Shown here piece after piece: positions 60,072 to 64,000 of a stretch of DNA of 64,000 nucleotides. This DNA comes from Candidatus Caldatribacterium sp. (GTDB lineage Bacteria; Atribacterota; Atribacteria; Atribacterales; Caldatribacteriaceae). The translations under genes and the position numbers were made by a program. The notes under the pieces are model-generated. The model searched no databases, was not told the DNA's origin, and saw nothing but the letters and a program-made list of their open reading frames with translations. Each line of letters starts with the position of its first letter. The first letter of the stretch is position 1. The DNA lies in contig JANXBI010000003.1 in assembly GCA_025060675.1 (NCBI GenBank), positions 1 to 64,000 of the forward strand, given 5' to 3'.

Positions 60072-61259
60072 ATGACGACGTTGCGGTTCCCCCTTTTCCG
60101 GCTTGGGATCATCGGTGGAGGGCAACTCGCCAAAATGATGACCCAGGAAGCCAAGAGAATGGGATTCCATGTGACTATCCTTGATCCCACACCCTTGTCT
60201 CCCGCTGCCCAAGTGGCTGATGAGGAGATCATCGCTGGATTCTCCGACGCAGAGGGCTTGGCAAAACTCTGTGCCACAAGCGACATCGTCACCTACGACA
60301 TCGAACACGTGAATACGCAATTCCTCAGGTCTCTCCCGGAGAAGGATAAGATTCGCCCCTCGCCAGAGCTCCTGGCCACTATTCAGGACAAATTCCAACA
60401 ACGAATAGCCCTCAAGGAAGCTGGACTTCCTGTTCCCCCCTTCACCCTCCTTGAGGGGGATAGTCCCTCTGCTTTCCAAGCCTTTGGGTTCCCTCTCGTG
60501 CAAAAAGCCCGTTTTGGAGGATACGATGGGAAAGGCGTGGCTATCTTGAGGAGCGAAGGGGACTTTCCCAAACGCCTCCAAGGACCATCATTCCTTGAAA
60601 AGTACGTACCAATCGCCAAAGAACTCTCCGTTCTTGTCGCCCGAAGCACCACTGGTGAAGTCCGAACATACCCTGTAGTGGAGATGCTCTTTGAGCCAAA
60701 AGCCCACATCTGTGACCTTGTCCTTGCTCCAGCCCGCATCCCAGAGGATGTGGCCGAAAGGGCAACTGAGCTTGGTATACGATGTGTTCAAATCCTCAAT
60801 GGTGTGGGTATTTTCGCCATTGAGATGTTCCTTACGGAAAATGGAGAACTCCTCATCAACGAAATTGCTCCCCGACCCCACAACTCAGGCCACTTCACCA
60901 TCGAAGCCTGCGCCACCTCGCAATTTGAGCAACACCTTCGAGCAATTCTTGGCCTTCCCTTAGGATCAACAAAGCTCCTTGCCCCTGCAGTCATGGTAAA
61001 CCTCCTTGGTGAAGAGGGAACAAGTGGCCCACCAGTGATTGAGGGTTTTGCGGAGGCTCTGGCCATTGAGGGAGTTTCCGTCCACCTCTATGGGAAATGG
61101 GAAAGTCGCCCTTTTCGAAAAATGGGACACGTGACGGTGATTGACGAAACCCTTGAAGGAGCCCTTGAAAAAGCCTATAGGGTAAAGGCAGTCCTCCGTA
61201 TTCGAGGAGAAAGGAAGGAGAAAGGCCATGCCACTTGTGGGCATCATCATGGGGAGTGA
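60072..61259 (+). CDS. purK: N5-carboxyaminoimidazole ribonucleotide synthetase
   Basis: An ATP-grasp enzyme that carboxylates AIR in purine synthesis. The 395 aa start with LGIIGGGQLAKMM; ATP-grasp motifs include ARFGGYDGKGVA and INEIAPRPHNSGHFTIEA, the PurK signature. GTG 60060 and 60063 are in frame, but ATG 60072 has GGTGA 5 nt before it. The C-terminus overlaps purE by 32 nt. Confidence 0.95.
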   Translation: MTTLRFPLFRLGIIGGGQLAKMMTQEAKRMGFHVTILDPTPLSPAAQVADEEIIAGFSDAEGLAKLCATSDIVTYDIEHVNTQFLRSLPEKDKIRPSPELLATIQDKFQQRIALKEAGLPVPPFTLLEGDSPSAFQAFGFPLVQKARFGGYDGKGVAILRSEGDFPKRLQGPSFLEKYVPIAKELSVLVARSTTGEVRTYPVVEMLFEPKAHICDLVLAPARIPEDVAERATELGIRCVQILNGVGIFAIEMFLTENGELLINEIAPRPHNSGHFTIEACATSQFEQHLRAILGLPLGSTKLLAPAVMVNLLGEEGTSGPPVIEGFAEALAIEGVSVHLYGKWESRPFRKMGHVTVIDETLEGALEKAYRVKAVLRIRGERKEKGHATCGHHHGE

Positions 61260-61728
61260 TTCGGATCTCTCGGTCATGGAGGAAGCAGCAAAAATCCTCG
61301 AAGAATTTGGCATAAGTTACGAGATAACCATTGTCTCAGCCCACCGAACACCTGAGCGTATGTTTCGATACGCTCAGGAGGCTGAACACCGAGGCATTGA
61401 AGTGATCATTGCTGGAGCAGGAGGGGCAGCACATCTTCCTGGCATGGTGGCTTCCATTACTCCTTTGCCCGTCATTGGAGTTCCGGTCAAGAGCGCCGCT
61501 CTCCAGGGACTTGACTCACTCCTCTCCATCGTGCAGATGCCTCCAGGAGTCCCCGTGGCCACCGTAGCCATTAACGGAGCCAGAAACGCTGGGATACTGG
61601 CTGCCGAAATCCTGGGAATTAAGTATCCGGAAATCCGGGAGCGAGTACGCCAGTACAAAGAGTCTCTGCGGAAAACCGTTGAGGCAAAAGCCCAAGAAGT
61701 CGAGCGTATTTTCCCCGGCAATGCTTAA
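61228..61728 (+). CDS. purE: N5-carboxyaminoimidazole ribonucleotide mutase
   Basis: It moves the carboxyl group from N5 to C4 of the purine intermediate. The 166 aa have GSDSDLSVM (9-17), SAHRTPERM, and GAGGAAHLPGMVA, the class I PurE active-site loops. AAGGAGAAAGG precedes the ATG. It forms a pair with PurK. Confidence 0.95.
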   Translation: MPLVGIIMGSDSDLSVMEEAAKILEEFGISYEITIVSAHRTPERMFRYAQEAEHRGIEVIIAGAGGAAHLPGMVASITPLPVIGVPVKSAALQGLDSLLSIVQMPPGVPVATVAINGARNAGILAAEILGIKYPEIRERVRQYKESLRKTVEAKAQEVERIFPGNA

Positions 61729-62257
61729 GAAACGACCTTCATCCCTTACCCTTTTCTGGACTTTCTTAAAAATCGGTGCCTTTACCTGGGGAGGAGGATA
61801 CGCCATGCTTCCCCTCATACGGAGAGAAATCGTAGAAAAGCACGGGCTCCTCTCTGAAGAAATCTTCCTCGAGACTGTGGCTCTTGCGCAGAGCCTCCCT
61901 GGAGCTGTTGCCATTAACACTGCATCGTTGGTCGGGTTTGCTCTTGGTGGCGTGCAAATGCAATGCTTAGCAGTCCTTGCAACCGTCTTGCCCTCTTTTG
62001 GTTCTATTGTCGCTGCTGCCACCCTTTTCCTCCGCTTTCGGGAATTCTATCTTGTCCAAGCCTTCTTCCGGGGAGCTCTTGCGGTTGTGGCTTCGCTCGT
62101 TGCCCTTGCCGTGTGGCAAATCGGGAAGAAAACTGCCGAAAACGCGAGGGATATCCTTATCGCCATGTGTTTCTTCCTTCTCCTCTTCTACACCCGTATC
62201 CATCCACTCTTTGTCATCCTCTTTGGAGGGGGACTTGGGGTACTTTTGCAGCGATGA
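61721..62257 (+). CDS. Chromate transporter, N-terminal half (ChrA-like)
   Basis: A 178-aa membrane protein of the CHR family short type, equal to one half of full-length ChrA. GAFTWGGGYAMLPLIRREIVEK and SLPGAVAINTASLVG are the CHR signatures. Five or six helices are seen. ATG 61721 overlaps the purE stop. It works as a heterodimer with the next gene. Real substrates of such pairs are rarely known, so chromate resistance is only a family label. Confidence 0.88.
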   Translation: MLKKRPSSLTLFWTFLKIGAFTWGGGYAMLPLIRREIVEKHGLLSEEIFLETVALAQSLPGAVAINTASLVGFALGGVQMQCLAVLATVLPSFGSIVAAATLFLRFREFYLVQAFFRGALAVVASLVALAVWQIGKKTAENARDILIAMCFFLLLFYTRIHPLFVILFGGGLGVLLQR

Positions 62258-62781
62258 TCTACCTCGCCCTTTGCCTTGCCTTCTTGCGAGTGGGGCTTTT
62301 CGCTTTTGGCGGAGGACTCGCCGCACTCCCTCTCATTGAGAGGGAAATCGTCGATGCTCACCACTGGCTTACCAAACAAGAATTCCTTGAACTCCTTGCT
62401 CTTTCGCAGCTCACCCCAGGACCCATTGCAATCAACGCGGCTACCTTCACGGGATTTAAGGTCGGAGGGGTTTTTGGGGCTTTTGTGGCTACTGCCTCCT
62501 TTTGCGCTCCTTCAATGCTCCTTACCCTCCTCATAGGACTTTTCCTCAACCACTTTCGAGATAACCCCTGGGTGGCAAGCTTTCTACGAGGTTTACGTCC
62601 GGTTCTTCTTGCCCTTCTTTTTTACGTTGCGTTCTCGGTGGTCCGCGAAAGCGTCCAGGACCCTTTCACCCTTGTTCTGGGCCTTGTGAGCGGTTTTTTC
62701 CTCTTCTCCCGGAGGATGGGAGAAATACCTCTCCTCCTTGTTGGGGGCATACTGGGACTTTTCTGGTATGGTCTCCGGTAG
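62254..62781 (+). CDS. Chromate transporter, C-terminal half (ChrA-like)
   Basis: A 175-aa CHR short protein. GLFAFGGGLAALPLIEREIVD and SQLTPGPIAINAATFTGFKV repeat the family pattern. Helices are similar but opposite in predicted topology to the partner. ATG 62254 overlaps the first half by 4 nt (ATGA), so the two are made in equal amounts. Confidence 0.88.
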   Translation: MIYLALCLAFLRVGLFAFGGGLAALPLIEREIVDAHHWLTKQEFLELLALSQLTPGPIAINAATFTGFKVGGVFGAFVATASFCAPSMLLTLLIGLFLNHFRDNPWVASFLRGLRPVLLALLFYVAFSVVRESVQDPFTLVLGLVSGFFLFSRRMGEIPLLLVGGILGLFWYGLR

Positions 62782-62857
62782 CGGTGAGCTACAGGGAAGG
62801 CAGGAGAGGAAAACCCGCAAAAAGGTAGTCGACGCCCTAACGGATATTTCCCCGGCC

Positions 62858-62886
62858 TTGCATCTTCTTTTGGTTTCCGTTAAGAT
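62858..62886 (+). promoter_or_regulatory. Promoter of hflK, probably leaderless
   Basis: TTGCAT (62858-62863), a 17-nt spacer and TAAGAT (62881-62886) put the transcript start at 62892-62894, on the GTG start codon of hflK (62893). No ribosome site precedes the GTG. Nothing else is seen in the 111-nt gap. Confidence 0.5.
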
Positions 62887-62892
62887 AAAGTT

Positions 62893-63882
62893 GTGTACGG
62901 CGAGAGCTTTGAAGGAAGAATCATCGATATCTCCACAGTTCGCTTCTTTCGGTTTTTCAGGCGTCTGGGGTTCTACGCTTTGGGAATTGTCCTCCTTTTG
63001 TACTTTGTGAGCGGAGTGTACGTTGTTGGTCCTGACGAAGTTGGTGTTGTCCGGCGCCTGGGAAGCTACAACCGTACCGTTCCTCCAGGAATTCACTACC
63101 GTCTCCCCTATCCCTTTGAGAGCGTCACCAAACCTAAAATCACCGAAGTCCGCCGAGTGGAAATTGGCTTCCGGACTCTTTCTCCTGGGCCACCGCCCAA
63201 GTACGCTCTTGTGCCTGAGGAATCCCTGATGCTCACTGGGGACGAAAACATCGTGAGCTGCCAGTTCATCGTGCAGTTCCGCATCAGTGATCCATACCGG
63301 TACCTCTTCCGGATCAAAGACCCTGAAAAAGCGGTGAAGAACGCTGCCGAGGCAGCTCTCCGGGAGGTAGTGGGGAAAAAGACCATCGATGAAGTCCTCA
63401 CCACTGGTCGTGCTGAAGTCCAAGAAGAGACACGGATGCTCCTTCAGGACATCCTTGACCGGTACGAAGCAGGCATTCGCGTTCTGGCTGTACAGCTCCA
63501 GGACGTACAGCCACCTCAAGAGGTGGTAGCTGCTTTTAAAGACGTTGCCAGTGCCCGAGAGGATAAGGTTCGTTTCGTCAACGAAGCCGAAGCCTACCGA
63601 AATCAGATTCTTCCCCAGGCCCGAGGAGAAGCAGCCCGTATCATCCAGGAAGCCGAGGCGTACCGAGAAACAGTTATCCGCAAAGCTGAAGGCGAAGTCG
63701 CCCGATTCCTTGCGGTTCTTCGAGAGTACGAAGCAAACCCTGACGTGACCCGCCGACGCTTACGCCTCGAGGTCCTTGAGGATGTTCTCCCCAAAGTGAA
63801 GAAGTTCGTCTTTGACAGCGAGGAGAGCCTCCAGCACACCTTGCCGTTCTTACCCTTGTCTGAGGGAGATGCCGATGAGTAG
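62893..63882 (+). CDS. hflK: FtsH-modulator membrane protein HflK
   Basis: An SPFH/prohibitin protein of 329 aa: membrane helix about 24-44, then the band-7 domain with VVGPDEVGVVRRLGSYNRTVPPG (parts) and VEEVLTTGRAEVQ-like helices, and a coiled tail rich in Ala, Glu and Arg (EAEAYRNQILPQARGEAARI). With HflC it forms a cage around FtsH protease. GTG 62893 is the only sensible start. Confidence 0.92.
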   Translation: MYGESFEGRIIDISTVRFFRFFRRLGFYALGIVLLLYFVSGVYVVGPDEVGVVRRLGSYNRTVPPGIHYRLPYPFESVTKPKITEVRRVEIGFRTLSPGPPPKYALVPEESLMLTGDENIVSCQFIVQFRISDPYRYLFRIKDPEKAVKNAAEAALREVVGKKTIDEVLTTGRAEVQEETRMLLQDILDRYEAGIRVLAVQLQDVQPPQEVVAAFKDVASAREDKVRFVNEAEAYRNQILPQARGEAARIIQEAEAYRETVIRKAEGEVARFLAVLREYEANPDVTRRRLRLEVLEDVLPKVKKFVFDSEESLQHTLPFLPLSEGDADE

Positions 63883-64000
63883 AACATGGTGGCGGCGAAT
63901 GAGTCTCGTCGTTGTTCTCTTTGTGCTCCTCCTTATCTTCAAGCCCTGGTACGTCCTTGACGAAACCGAGCAAGGGGTCATCGTGCAGCTTGGGAAACCT
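63875..64000 (+). CDS. hflC: HflC, 5' end only (runs off the window)
   Basis: The first 42 codons of HflC, starting at ATG 63875, which overlaps hflK by 8 nt. A membrane helix (LVVVLFVLLLIFKPWYV) is followed by DETEQGVIVQLGKP, the usual start of the band-7 domain. It is the partner of HflK. The rest lies beyond the window. Confidence 0.9.
   Translation, partial: MSRTWWRRMSLVVVLFVLLLIFKPWYVLDETEQGVIVQLGKP

Overview
The window looks like part of the chromosome of an anaerobic, probably thermophilic, diderm bacterium with many Firmicutes-like traits. Visible reasons: TolC-type outer-membrane proteins and a MacAB-like pump imply an outer membrane. A leucine T-box, a Veg protein, a bifunctional homocysteine methyltransferase/MTHF reductase, UPF0210 plus ACT, FlbD, the TIGR02530 flagellar protein, FliY and CheC/CheD are the set usual in Firmicutes, Synergistota, Atribacterota and Thermotogota. 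I cannot fix the phylum from sequence alone; an Atribacterota- or Synergistota-like genome is my best guess. Genes are very tightly packed, and all four tail-to-tail junctions overlap.

Layout. 1-826: no intact gene; two diverged 46-nt direct repeats and the decayed start of a transposase. 827-8443 (minus): a sugar ABC-transport operon led by a SorC-type regulator with its own promoter and operator, then binding protein, two permeases (no ATPase), a class II aldolase, a homocysteine methyltransferase/MTHF reductase and a bacteriohemerythrin. 8490-14203 (plus): a soluble zinc-binding (CZB) chemoreceptor paired with a self-cleaving S24 repressor, a sigma-region-4-only protein, a Spy/CpxP-like periplasmic protein and a PhoB/PhoR-like two-component system. 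14130-15281 (minus): an ECF-type S component and a DUF71/Dph6-like ATP pyrophosphatase. 15296-23785 (plus): leucine T-box and ilvD-ilvB-ilvN-ilvC-leuA-leuC-leuD (no leuB). 23775-26434 (minus): veg, endonuclease V, an ACT protein and UPF0210. 26522-26638 (plus): tRNA-Gln(CUG). 26632-32346 (minus): a five-gene MacAB-type efflux operon with two different TolC proteins. 32412-32997 (plus): a DUF6512 membrane protein.

32927-60017 (minus) is a 27-kb, 36-gene flagellar and chemotaxis cluster from flgB to comFB. It encodes the rod start, MS ring, switch, export apparatus, hook and hook-length control, stator, c-di-GMP/PilZ control, the adaptation enzymes CheB, CheR, CheC and CheD, and a FliA-type sigma factor. 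flhF, flhG, cheA, cheW and cheY are not in it. 60046-64000 (plus): purK-purE, a split chromate transporter and hflK with the start of hflC, which runs off the window.

How it works together: the T-box lets uncharged tRNA-Leu switch on valine/leucine synthesis. The SorC protein probably senses a phosphorylated sugar made from the imported substrate. CheB/CheR/CheD adapt receptors such as the soluble CZB receptor, FliM/FliY and CheC act on CheY-P, and YcgR- and FapA-like proteins link the motor to c-di-GMP or polymer binding.
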